Shown here piece after piece: positions 10,501 through 22,983 of a stretch of 64,000 bases of DNA (positions are counted from its first letter, which is position 1; every line of letters starts with the position of its first letter). The notes under the pieces were generated by a model, which was not told where the DNA came from, made no database searches, and saw only the letters and a list, made by a program, of their open reading frames with translations. Both the position numbers and the translations under genes were made by a program. This DNA comes from Neospora caninum Liverpool (Eukaryota > Apicomplexa > Conoidasida > Eucoccidiorida > Sarcocystidae), in contig NC_018386.1 in assembly GCF_000208865.1 (NCBI RefSeq), positions 1,054,001 to 1,118,000 of the forward strand. Direction: 5' to 3'.

Positions 10501-13480
10501 CCGTCCGTCCTGAGGCCTTTGAGGCGGCCTGGAGTCACGACTGTCTCTCCGGGTGTATCCTGTGTCCTCAGTGATCGCGGGGCGGGGCCGAAACCGCACG
10601 CGCCGGGGATTCGCAGCAGCCTACGAGGGCACTCCCGCGACTGCCGAAGACGACCGCAGCAGCCACGTGTGGGAAACCGAGTGCCCAAACACGGCGAGAG
10701 AAGACGTCTCTGCCGCGGGCCCCGGCGACAGCCACGACCCCGCCCAGGCTGTCCTCGAGGCTCTCGAGAACGCTGAAGACTCCCGGCTCTCCTTCGCCGA
10801 ATTCAAAATGGTAAAACCCCCACGAGAAAACCAAAGCAATGGGCAGCTATGCAAAACAGGAACACCAATTCAGTCCCATTCCTACGCGGATGCATGCACA
10901 CATACACGCACAGACATGCTTATGGATATGTTATTTGTAGGCACACGTGTGTCTGCTCTCTCTGTATGTTCACATATATATGTAGGTATGCAGTTGCATG
11001 TTTTGTATGTGAGCGTGAGGAAAGACTGGATAGAAGGGGTTGCCCGTTTGTTTCTTTGATGTGCGAATGTGGACCAGCGCCTTCTGGTGTCGGCGCGGGG
11101 CGTCTCTGGTTTCGAGCTCGAGGGCCTTTGGTTTTCACATTCCAAGTTTGTACTGTGCTTTTCGTGACCGTGTTAGGTACATGAAGTCTGTCCAGAGTCT
11201 AAATGAGAATTCCCATTTTGAATAAACTGTGGACGACTATCGTGTTCTCTTTGGCAGTCTCTTTCTCTCCGGCACGCCGAACTGATCGGTTTTGTGTTTG
11301 AGGATCCGCAGCTTCTCTACAAATTCAGTCGCATCTTGTACGTCGAGTTGAAGCCGCGCCTGGGCTTCTTGAAAATGGTTAGGTGCGTCTCTCGCGAGGA
11401 ACAAGGTTTACAAAGGTGGGAGAAATCCGACAAAAAGGCCACCTGTGGAGAGAGCGAGCAAGATGAAGGGCATCTGTACCGGTTTTCTTTCCTCGCCGTT
11501 TTCTCGTTTTTCCTTCCTCTCTTTTTCATCTCGTTTTGCGGCTTCTGCGTTTCCCCTCCGCGGGGGTGCTGGCTTGTACGCGTCTTCACTCTGTGGACAC
11601 GCCCTTCTGTGTGCCTCCCCCAATGTTTGTTTCGTTTTTCTCTCTTCTTTGGTTTTGTTGCTGCCCTCGGACGCTGCGATGTCTCCGGTTTCCTGACCCC
11701 CTGAATCCCGGCAATCGGTGTCTTTCAAAAGCATGCGACAGGCCGAGACAGAGCGAGGAGACGCTCCGTCGGCACCGCCGTCCCTTGCGTCTCCCCGAGC
11801 TTCTCTCCGCACGCGGACCCTCGCCTCGCTCTGCTTCTTGCGCCTGTCGTGTGCAGGGAGAAAGTCGTTCGGAACTTCTTTGTGCGCAACAAGAACGTGT
11901 ACATGAAGACTTGGGCGGGTGGAGCTTCAGGCCAGCAAGAGGTCTCGGACGTGAAACGCAGCTTCGGATACGATGAGGACGACGACGACGCACGTGAGGC
12001 GACTGCTTCCGTTCTTCTCCGTGTGGTGTTGGGACTTGGGCCCCTGTTTTTCCGAGAAAAGAAAGAGACAAAAGAGACCACGCTTTTTTATCTGCGCGCG
12101 CGCGCGGATCGCGCCTCGAAACGCACCCCTGGCGTGACCAGACCCGACGGTCCTCGGGTGTGCCTCTATTCACCTACGCGGTTTCCTGGATATTCTTTTT
12201 AGATTCGATATGTATACTCTCTAGACTACCTACTATGTTTTCATGTTTTTTGACAAAGGATGCTTGACACACACACAGCGGATGCAGAGGGAGGAAAGGG
12301 AAAGCCGTGTTCGTTTTCCGTGTCTCCGTTTTTTGCTTTCTTCGAGGCTGGTGGTTTCCTCTGACCTACGCAAAGGGACTCCCTGCCTTTTCCTGTCCGG
12401 TGTTTCGTCCTTCTCTGTCGCCTTCTCGGTTTTGAGTCAGTCTCTTGCTCTCGCGTCTGAAGCTTCTCTTTTCGCAAGTTTCCTTCGCTTTCGAGAGTGC
12501 TGTGCCGCGGCTTTCTCCCCACACGCTTGCTTTTTTCTTCGGCCCCGCATTTTCTTTCTCCGTTTTTTCGCGGCGCTCGCATTTCCCTCTTCCTTTTCCA
12601 GATCGTGTTTTCGCCTCTGCCAGCCCGCACCTTGGGGCTGGGAATATCGGTCTGCTCTCGCAAGCGAGTACGAGGAGGCCTTCGAAGGACTTGGACACAA
12701 CTGAAGACGCTGGAGACGAGACGAATGCGTTTCCGACGGCGCGCAGCAACCGCGCTGACCCGTCGCCTGGCGGCAGAGACGATCGCCTTGGTCGCCACGG
12801 CGATTCACTCGGAACCGAGAGAGGTCTTTTTCCGGGGCAGGCTGCCGGTCAATTTGGAGTGAATTCGTACGGATTCGTCCCTTACTACATGCCTCCGACC
12901 ATGTATCCTGTCGCGTACAACCCAGGTACGGCCACATAGGTGAAAAAGATAGCATGACGTCCACATCTGTGTGTGCGCCTACTGAGAAAAAGAGGACAGG
13001 GACAAAGGCAAATATGGAGATACCGATAGGTTGCTCCACAGACTTGGGGGAAAAGGTAGCTACGTCAGGTAAACGCAAGTATAGAATCAAATGTACTTAT
13101 GGAGGCACGCTTTTCATACACACATTTTAGAGAGCTCCATTTGTGTATATGTGTACATGGGCACTGACGTCTCCGCAAAAACAGATCTGGGTAGCTTTGT
13201 TTGTCCCTTTAACGTTCTCGCTCACGCGCACTGTCGTCCTCGTGGCTTCGGCTTTGCCGGTTCCTTCCTTTCTCAGGGGCGATGCCTACGTTCCCTGGGG
13301 CGCTCTAGGTGAGGCGAAGGGGACTTTTTCCCAGGTGCGGCGTCCACCGGACCGGCAGGAAACCAGAAGCTATTCAAGGACCAAGGTATCCAGGAGACCA
13401 GCAAAGCACACCCGCAGCTACGCTGGCTGGGAGGCAAAGAAGCAGCAGACTACTCATCCGAATTTTCTCTGAGCGTTTGA
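4579..13480 (+). CDS. LC8-motif protein with two p25-alpha-like segments (about 979 aa, 12 exons)
   Basis: The product is not recognised by name. Phase-consistent exons: 4579-5367, 6289-6379, 6869-6951, 7330-7617, 8108-8335, 8783-8841, 9174-9604, 10572-10810, 11258-11382, 11857-11993, 12602-12925, 13335-13480 (TGA). The ATG sits in GCAAAATGC, the coccidian start context; upstream in-frame codons lack ATG. Residues 1-130 are Ser-rich. Residues about 238-310 (LLLRAFRNFSF, MTDQKWIQLCIDAEL, KVIEFTSFLRLLLRLA) resemble a p25-alpha/TPPP or EF-hand-like fold. A second, more diverged copy may span about 610-740 (CAVLCKDSGIM, then AEDSRLSFAEFKM). LC8-type motifs lie at 345-353 (CGIQATTTQ), 379-383 (STQTS), 413-417 (GTQTQ) and 946-953 (KDQGIQET). 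The C-terminal quarter is acidic, then Pro/Gly/Tyr-rich. A cytoskeletal or centrosome/basal-body scaffold role is inferred from the motifs only. The exon starts at 7330 and 8783 and the donor at 8336 (GTTCTG) are the least certain boundaries. Confidence 0.72.
5529..5569. repeat. (TGTA)n microsatellite
   Basis: About ten copies of TGTA lie in the first intron of the LC8-motif gene. Confidence 0.95.
7670..7755. repeat. GA-rich purine tract
   Basis: A nearly pure A/G stretch built from GAGAGA and GAAGGAGA units, on the plus strand just after the donor at 7618. It lies in an intron of the LC8-motif gene. Confidence 0.85.
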
Positions 13481-16452
13481 GCCGTCGAGGTGGCGACAAA
13501 GTATCTGGGAAAGTTTTTCGACGGGGTGGGAGAAAAGTGACGAGGAAACTCGGAACGGCTCAGAGCGCGCCTTGTGGAAATGTGACGGAAGCCCGAGAAC
13601 TGCGCCCGCTCTCCGCCAGTTTTGGTTCAAACCGGGAGGCTCGCATAACCCTCACCCGTAAAACGGTGCACAGAGGCCTGTGTTCGTGGTTTTTTCACAT
13701 TCGTATGCTTCAGTCGGCTGGGCGTGGAGCCGGTCTGTGTGCGAGAGGCTGGCGGGGAGGTCCACTTTTTTGACTCGACAGCGACCTTGAGTCTACGGGA
13801 GAAAATGTAACGGTTTGCCAAGCAGTAAGCAAACAGATGGCGTTTCGACGTCTCTTCTGGAGTGTACATTTACCGAGGCACATCATGCGCTGGAAACCAC
13901 AGAAAAACGCGTCTGTGTCCACACGCGTGGTGTATGGACCATCTCGAAAACGTTGCCACCGCTAGACGAACAGCAGAGCCTTCCGTAGCAACGCCCGAAG
14001 GAAGTGCTTTTTTGGCAGTTCCCGGGTTTCCGACCGGCGCGCCACACGCCGAGCTAGAAAAATCTCCCCGAAGGACAGCTCGGTCTCCCGATAGCGAAAA
14101 CTCGAGGGAGAAATGAAAGAGCAGTTTCTTGTGCGGAAGTGGGAACGCGCTCGTACCAGTGAGAGACTGGCTTTGCCGGCTGTTCACAAGACCCGTGTAG
14201 CGGTTTTGTTGGCCCACAGTTCACTACACTAACACCTAGATTTATCACGGAAATGCGACTCGGCGTTCTCACAGAAAACGCCATCAGGCGGCGACACAAA
14301 GTGCAGGGAACGATCTGGCGGGGAGGGAAACGCATTCTACGCTCCGTTCTCCTCCCCTCCCCCTTCTTTGAGATCCGGAAACTCCCCCGCTGTCTCAGTA
14401 TACGTTAACTCAGTCAGCCTTCTCTTTCTGAAAACAGCATCTCTCGGGTGTTTGTGCAGGCCAGCGTGGCGTCCACGCGCGCCGGGTGTACGTACACTAG
14501 AGAGTGGCTCTTTTGGTCGCCTTTCGGACCCGTGCGTTTTTGCTACAATTCTGGATTTTCGGTCATCTTTCTCACTCGCACGTCCCCATTTCGTGGCGCA
14601 GATTCGCCTCTTTCTTTTCTCTCTCCAAGGGAAGAGTTCGCACAGGAGGACGAAACTGAACCAAGGTTATGCGGTTCGAGTGCTCGGCGCAGGGGAAAAG
14701 CGTCGGTTTCCTTCCCGTGCAATGTACGGTTTCCCATGTGCTGCACTCGTTTCAGAGAGACTATTCTGCTGCCGGCGGTATCCCAATAAAAAGCAAGGCA
14801 TCTGCTCACAGTGCATCTCGAGGCGCCTAGACCTAAGAATGCAAACGCTGACGCCTGTTTCCTGGCCTTCGATTCTAGAGGATACAGCCTTCGGCCCTCA
14901 CCCAAAGTCTGCTCTGTCACATAGATCACAGAGGGTACCTAACAGAGGTGCGTCGCTCACAGAACGTTCCCCAGATCCGCTAGCCCTCCCTGTGCGGCGG
15001 AATTCCCTTTGGATTCCCTGTTTTGCGTGTGCGCTCCTCGGTTCTCCCTTTCTCTATCCTCAAACAGCGGCTGGTGACTCCCCGAGAGTGCCTTTGGCAT
15101 TTCTGCGTGAGATGCATGTGTGATGCTGTTCCGACCAACGCCCACAACAGGGACGCTGCTTAGAAGACAGCAACAGAAGAAAGCCCAGAAGAGGCACTTG
15201 ACTGTCGTGTATACATGCACATATTTGGAGTTACATTCAATTATTAGCACATCCACATGTAGAGAGAGCGCACAGAGAGGTGAGGAAGTTTTGTTTTCCA
15301 ACTCCTGATGGCACACAGAGAGAGCCTCCTAGCACAGCGTAGGTCGCGTATATGGGTTTTGGACGCATGCACCAAAACATTTTACCAGGACGGCGTCACT
15401 AGGAGGACGTTGAGGGGGGGGGGGGGCAGTGAATGCCGACCTTTTTTTTCTCTTCCCTGCATTTCGTCAAGTTTCGTCTTTCTCTGCAAGCCGTTGGACG
15501 GGCGTCTGCCAGCAGCTAGCCTGCCTCTTTTCTTCATTTCTCCTTCTCTTGCTCTGCCTCCGCGTATTCCTCTTTCCGCGCATCGATCGCGCTCCTGCAC
15601 TCTCTTGCATTGCGGGCCCCTCGTTTCGTTTTTCTGTCTTCTCGTCCAGTGTATCGACAGCGAGATCTCGTGCGAGGAACATCTTTTGACTCAGCCTTTG
15701 CACGCGGTTCCCCGTTTGCCGGTTTTCTTTTCAATTTTTTTCCCGCCCCGAGTTTGCGTCTTTCGTCGGGCTTTTCAGATCCTGACGCGCCGCGTCCACC
15801 GCAGAGTAGCACGCGTCGCCGACAGTGGCAAATCTTGGCTTTTTTGAGTCTGCTTCTTCCCTCCAGATTTCTCTCTCTTCATGCGACTGAGAAGGCGGAG
15901 GCAGGAAAGAGAAAACGACACGAGTGTTCGGGCTGTGCATTTTCTTCAAGCGGCTCCACGGTGCGTCCCTTCCGCGGTTTCTTCTCTTCCGTTCCAACCT
16001 GCTCTGAGTTCAAAACGGTGGCCTTTTCAACAAGATCCTCTTTTCTTTGTCTTCCGTTTACTCCTTGATCCGTTTCGGCTTCTCTGCGCGCGTGAGTGTG
16101 TCGTCTTCTGCGTCTTCTCTCTCCCTATCTGTATCCCTCGTGATCTGGCCCGGCTCCGCTGCCGTGCCTCCCTCTCTTTTTCTCGCCCCTTTTCGCTCTC
16201 TTCTTCTCTCCTTTTCTCGCGTTCTTCTCCCCTCTCTCCCGTCCACTTTCTGTGCTTGATGTACCGGCCGGAGCGGTGCCCTCTTTTCTGGAAAAGGTAA
16301 ATCTGCAAGCTGGTGGAGATTTCCTGTTTCGGGGACTTTCCTTCTCGGAATCTCCACTTGCGTCAAACGTCTCCTTCCTCCTTCTTCCGTCCCGGCGTCT
16401 TCACCCTTTTCGGTCCCTTTCGATTCTACACGCGTGCTCGCTTTTCGCATCC
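13481..16452. other. intergenic region between two plus-strand genes
   Basis: This stretch should hold the 3' UTR of the LC8-motif gene and the promoter and 5' UTR of the KH gene. I see no supportable exon. A 251-codon open frame ending at 15123 has no ATG at its start (it opens at TTG) and no family resemblance. A run of 13 G lies at 15414-15426. From about 15,430 to 16,440 the plus strand is pyrimidine-rich. A donor-like AAAG|GTAAAT at about 16,297 suggests a possible 5' UTR intron before the KH gene. Confidence 0.55.
15414..15426. repeat. poly-G tract (13 G)
   Basis: A homopolymer run upstream of the KH gene. Its length may be a sequencing or polymerase artefact. Confidence 0.9.
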
Positions 16453-17424
16453 ATGGACCTGACAGCGGAGACAGCGGGGACTCCCCCAGATCTCGCCGCC
16501 GAGAGAAAGGAAGCATTTTCGCACGCCGACGACGGGCCGTGCTACGACACAGATGACGAGGCGCACTGCGCGGTCGCCGGCTCCAGGAGTCGTGAACAAG
16601 AAGAGAGAACGCCGGACACGCGTCGGCGAGCAAGCGCATGCGCAGCGGACGAACCAGAGAGTGAACAGAGATCGAGAGAAGAGGAGTCGGCGAGGCCTGG
16701 AAAGGTGGAGACAGCCGACGAGAGAGACGAGGCGCGGAGCGGCCCCGACGGAGAGGAAGATGGCGTCTCGTGCTCGGCGTCCAACGCGGACTTGCTCAAG
16801 GAAGACGGCAGAGAGGGCGATTTCGATCTGGACGAAGCTGAGCCGGAGGCGCGCGAACCGGTGCGCGCGAAACGAAAGAGAGGTCGAGAAGGACAGGGAG
16901 AAGACATCTTCGCGACTTGTCCGGAAGCTCTTGTCGAGGAACTGCCCGACGGCTCAAAGATTCGCTCTGCGCTCCAGCGTCCGGTCCTCGGCGTCCTCGT
17001 CGGAGACACCTACTCGATCAAAGTCAGCAACGAAGACGCCGCGTTCATCATCGGCCGGGGCGGAAGCACGAAGAAAAAAATCGCAGCCGTCTCGGGATCT
17101 CGGGTCGAACTCGAAGACAACGGTGAGGGCCAAAAATCAGCTGTGAAAGGAAACAGACAGAGAGACGGAGAGAGGGAAGAAGCGACAAAGAGACGAGAGG
17201 CAGAAGAGAACGGAGAGAGGAGCCGGAGGGGAGGGACACAGGAAGCAGAGACAGGAGGGAATGACGACCACGAACTGGGAGAGAAAAGGGAAGACGGAGA
17301 ATAACCAAATGGGTACGGGGCAGCGAGAGGGGAACCTCTCGCGCTTCTAATCAGCGCTCCTGCTGCGGTTGGAGTCAAGAACATTTTTCCAAAAAAGTTT
17401 GGCTTCAAATGCATATATATATAA

Positions 17425-17462
<38 letters not shown>

Positions 17463-20400
17463 ACGTAGAGGGCAGCCCTGTGTGTATCTCTCTGTCTGCA
17501 TATGGATGCGTACAAAGACATAGAAGAGAGCTAAAGTGCACAAGCCCATCTCTTTTTCGCAAATGGTTCTGGACACCTATATATATATATATATATATCT
17601 GTATATATCTATATATCTATATATATAGATATGCTTGAACGGATGTGCGTGGCGCAACCCGCGAGGTGAGCTTGCGTCGTTTTGTTTTGGTTTTTTTTGT
17701 CCTTTTCCGTGCAGGCCTTCGTCTGGATGTGACGGGGACTGAAGAGCAGAGAGAGCGTGCGCTGCTGTATATTCGGCTTATTATGCAGCAGCGATTGGGC
17801 CCTGTGCGATGGGACAGCGAGAGAAATGATATGTGCACGGTAAGAGGTCTTTCTCGCGGCTCGTCGATTCGTCGTCGTCTCGTGGGTCTCCGCCTCTCTC
17901 TTGCTTCCCTTCTCTCCATTTTTGTCGTGCACTTTCGCTCTTTCTGTTTCCCCTCGTCTCTCTCTGTTTCTCTCTGTATCTCTCTCTGCGTCTCTCTTTT
18001 CTCCGTTTTTTTCTTTCCCTCGCGCGTTCTCTCCTTTTTTTATCGGATTTGTCTTCCCTTCTCTGCGTTCAGGAGGGGGTAGCGCGTTTGTTCCCGCCGC
18101 AAGAAGACGAGGAAAGAGATGAGAAGAAGCCGCCGCGAAAAGACTTGACTGTTTTGGCCATTCCGAGCGAGGCGGTGGCGTACGTGACGGGGAGCAACGG
18201 CCAAGTGCTGCGCAGAATCGAAGACGAGTGGCGAACGCTCATGTTCTTCACGCAGCAAGAGCGGGGCGCCGGCAAGGGCTCGGCTGTACAGACTTCCGGG
18301 AAGCGCCGAAACAGCTGTGCCTCGGAGGGGACGGGAGAAGACGCGGAGGCGGCGAAGGACGCAAACGGGAAGAGGCGCGAAGAGACAGACGCCTCCAGCC
18401 CCGGCGGGAAGATGGAAGAGCTCCTCATCTTTGGCAGCGAGTGAGGAAGGGATCTTCTTGCATGCGTGGAAAGGACAAACACACACACACATACAGACGT
18501 TGGACTGGGCGTCTTGGCTGATGCATGCGGGCCGTCACGTTCCCCGGGATTCACGCCTCAAGGACGACCCTGTGTAGAGCCCGCTTTCTCGTGGCTGGGG
18601 CTCGGCTGCCAGACCTTTTGCCTGTGCTGCTGGCTTTCTCTTTTGCTTCTTTCGCTTTGGCCCGGGAGAGACCTGGGTCGGGGTATTGGGGACCGTGTTG
18701 GAAGACCGTCTCGCCCGTCTCGTGTGTCCACGACCTTCTCTCGCTTTTTTCCTCGCTCATTCTCTGTCGTTCTTCCCCGTCCTCCCTCTCTTTCGCTCGC
18801 TTTCTTCTCGTTCTTTCTCTCCCCGTTGCGCGTGCGATGCTGTTTGTGCGTGTCTGCCGTCCGCTTGCCTCAGGCGAAGTCGCGTAGGTGCCAGCTTGAA
18901 AGTGATGAGCGCAGTGGACCAGAAGCTGCGGGGTTTCTACACGCGGCGCCTGACGGCTGCGCTCGCCGCGCGCGGGGCTGGAAAGCGCGAAGGAGACCGG
19001 AACCCCGAAGATGTCGAAATGGAGATGCCGCGCGCGGAAGGGAAGGAAGAACATGCGATGGAAGAAAGCGAAGAACATGCGATGGAAGAAAAGGAGGACG
19101 AAAAGGAGGAAGAAAAGGACGAAAAGGAGGAAGAGAAGGACCATTTGGAAGAAGAGATGCAGTCGACCGTCAACGGAGGCGAGGGCGAGGCTGGACGGAA
19201 CGGGAGTGAGGGCGACGTGTTTGGAGAAACGCTCTTGACAACAACTTTGGAAAACATCTGCGCTCCGGACCAGAGCTTTTGGGATACTTTGAAGGGCGTC
19301 GACCTCGAAGAGCAGGACAGCACGCTCATCCTCGTCGACATCATCAAAATCGACTCTTGCCATTTCTCCTACTGTCTCGGGCGGGAAGGCAAGACGCGGC
19401 GGAAACTTGCGTCGGCCGCCGGGTGCATGCTCGAGTACATTGGGCACTTTGCTTTTGCTGCCGGTGAGAAAAAAGAGCCGTAGAGGCTCTTCTCCCTTCT
19501 TTGGGAGCCCTTTCGATCCTTTACATTCGTCTCCGGATTTCCAACTGTAGAAGAAAAAACCTGCCATCGAGAGCGACGGCTGTCAACGCGAAACACCTCT
19601 ATCTCTGCGTTCTCACAATGCTCTTTCGCTTATGTGCGCATCTCTTCATATATATATATATATACATATATGTATATATATATATATATATATGTATATG
19701 TATATATGTATATATATATATATGTATAAATGAGAGAGTGTGTGTGTATTCCGTAACTCCCGTCGCTTCCGGATCTCTAGGCATACGTGTGTCCGTCTCG
19801 TGATGTGCATTGCACACGTTTCGCAGCACGTATCGACACCCGCCGTTTCCTCTTTTCGCGCCTGCATGGTGGTCGCGCGTCGGTCGCGCGCGCCGCGGAA
19901 TGCGTCGATGTGTCTGTGACGGCGCTGAGAGCTTCCGTTTCGTGGAGCAAATTCGCGCTGCAACTTTTTTCTCTCAGGAACTCTTGCGGAGCGCCGTCGA
20001 GTTCAGGAGTACCTTTCCTGGCTAGTGCTACAGAGGGAGAAGCCGATTTTCCTCAGTGAGGTGTGCAAAGACGGCGAAAGGTGAGCGATGTTCTTTGCCG
20101 CCGCAAAACAGAGACAGGCAGAGAACATAGGAGGCGTTTCCCCGTTTTGTGCGCAACAGACGCGTCGCCCCGACAGCTGTGCAGAAACGCTCGGCAGGGT
20201 TCTTTCCCGTTTTTCAGGTTTCGGCGCTCAGAGACGCCCATACGCATGAACAGTGGCGCGCGGACTCAACTGATGTACTCTGGGCGTGTCGATGTGTCGT
20301 CTCTCCAGGTCGGACTTAACGGTGATGGACATTCCCAGAGAGAAGGCTCCGCACGTGGCAGGGCGGCAAGGCAATGCTCTGCGCGATGTGGAAGAGAGAA

Positions 20401-22942
20401 CCGGGACGTTCTGCTTCTTCGAAGGAAGAAGGTAAACATTTCGCGCCTCTTGAATCGCAAATCCGTTCTCTCTCCTCTGCGCTTTTTCTGCTCATTCTGG
20501 GGGTTTTCTGGTTCGCTGGATGGTGGCCTCACGGGCGTCCGCGTGGACCTGGCGTGCGCTCTGTTCCTTCGGAAAAGAAACCAAACCCACGCAAGCGCGC
20601 AATTTCCGACGCTTTCCCGCTCTTTCCAGAGCGGCAGGCCGGAAGACACGGGAAAGAGGCGAACTGTGGGGAGACGCCGCCGCGCATGGCCGCACGCCTT
20701 CCTTTTCCCCATACATACATATGCATATTATGTATTTATACATACATACATACATACATACATACATACATACAGATCTGTTTATATCTACTTCTAGTGA
20801 AAGAAAGATAGACATACAACGAATCTGTGGATACTTATGTCGTGCACAGACAGCAGTTCGTGGTGCATGTTTGGTGTGTATCTACATGTCTACCGATTAA
20901 TACCTATATATATATATATATATATGTATATATGTGTATATATGGCTTTTCTTGCGGGAGGATGTGAAGCTTGGAAAATTGGAGACTGGCCGTGGGGCCG
21001 GTCTCTGTGTCTGATGGCGTAGGCTGCCTCTGCATTTCCTTGCTTCTCGCAGCCTTTCTCTTCGGGAGAGATTTTCAGCCTTCTGGTGCACGTCCTTCCG
21101 AAACGAAAGATATGCGATACAGACACACTGAGCCGGTGTTGGTTTTCTCTTCTTCCTCTCTCTTTCCCCTCCCCCGTTTGCTTCTCGTTTTTCCGTCCTC
21201 GTTCTCTTTCCATGTTCTTCCTCGTTTTCCGCCGACCCTGTCCGTGCCCGTCCGAGACCGAGGTCTCGGGCCCCGAGTCAGGTGCGCAGTGTACATACGC
21301 CTGAACTGCGTTCTGTCTTTGTCTCGGCCGTCGGGAACCGCGCATGGGGGGAGGCCGTTTCCGTTTGTTACGCGAGAAAGCTCGGATTTTCTCCTAGGCA
21401 GCAGAAACGCACAGAGCGCGAGAGGTACGGGTTCGCGCGGTCCCGTCTTCGACTTCTCGTCGCCTTTGTCCTTGCCTCTTCTTCACGCGCGCCGCTCTCC
21501 CGCGTCTGTCCCTTGGCTGTCTCCTTCCTCTCGTGTCTCACTTCGCACGCGCCGGCGCCTCTGCGGCTCTGTCTCCGCTGCGGGCAGTGGGGGGTGAATG
21601 GTGGGGGCGAAGGGCGTTTCCGGGGTTTGCGTCGCGCAGGCAAACCGGCGAGTGCCGGCTGAGAAGGGAAGAGCCCAGTCGAGAAGAGGGACCGGAATCC
21701 AAGAGATTTGCTTGACTCGGGCGTCGTTTAAAGAACAGCTGAGCACACGAGAGAGGGGAGCGAAGCCGACGAAAAGAAGAGACACCGCGTGAGGTCCACA
21801 GCTTGCTTTTTACCTTCTGGCGGTATTTCTCACTTGTCGACACTCTGTGGAGCCGCGCTTGCAGCTTTGTGTCTTCATATGCTTCGTTTTTTCTTTGCGT
21901 TTCTCTCACATCTCCCCTCTCCTGGTCGCCTGCTGGCCTGGAACCCCGCTCTCGCCCTTCCTGCTTGCTCTCGTACGGCTTCGCTCTCCGTCTCCGTTCT
22001 GTTCTCCCCCTGGACACACGACCTGGCGACTGCAAAACCCTCCACTTTCGTCCTCGCTGCGGCGCTCCAAACCTTTGCGGCTCCTCTCTCGCGGTATGGC
22101 GGTTTCCGGTACGTCTTCCTCTCGTTCCTTTCCTTGCGGTTTCGTTTTCGCTCTTTTCCTGTTGTTCTTGTGTACGCCTCGTCCCTCCTTGGCGGTGCTT
22201 CGAATGCTTTGCTGGTTTGCGCGTCTCTCTCTTTTCTGCGGCGTCTTTTCTCTTCCGTGTCGTGCTGCTGTCTGTACGCTTCCTGCCTTCCCGCGTCTGG
22301 GACGGCTCTTGCCTGTCTGCTCTCTCGTGTCCTCGGTGCTCGGAATCTCTGCCGCTTTGTTCTCCCTACCTCCCTCCCGTCGTCTCTTCGCGGTGTGTAC
22401 CTTGTTCCTGATGGTCGTGTTGTTCATCTCTCGCCTCCCCTCGGTCTTTTGCTCCGCCGTCTTCTCCCTGTTTTCTTGTCCCTTTGCGTCTTCCCTCTTT
22501 CCTCTTCCGCCTGCCGTTCCGGCCCCAGGGGCGGGAAGCCTGGCCCGGTTTCTGCTTCGCCGAACGAGCTCAGGAAGAAGGAAAGACTGCTGATTTTCGG
22601 AACGTCTGGTGAAGGTCGACACCAGGCGGTGAATCTGGTTCGTCGTTTGATGGGAGCGGCAGAGAGGGGCGAGCGGGGCCGTCGTGGAGAGGCTCGGCAC
22701 CCGTGCAACCTCTTCTTCGACAATCCTTACCAGCTGTCGTCTGCGCTCCCGCCCTTCTTTCCGCACGACGAAGGGCTGCTGCCTCCGGGGCCTCTGCCCC
22801 GCCGAGAGTAAGAATTAACCAAACTGACACCAGCATGTGTCCGTCTGCGTGCGTTTGATACTGGCCATGCACAGAAAGAATCTCTGTCTTTCTCGGACAT
22901 GCATCGAGCGATACGCGGTTGCGTATACCGACACGGTCTATG

Positions 22943-22983
<41 letters not shown>

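Noticed and set aside
13274..13310. Short alternative last exon of the LC8-motif gene ending at TAG (13309)
   Set aside because: Splicing straight to 13335 is also in phase and gives a longer, protein-like C-terminus with a second GIQ motif. The alternative remains possible.
14368..15123. 251-codon plus-strand open frame
   Set aside because: It starts at TTG, not ATG. No splice context, motif or protein-like composition supports it.
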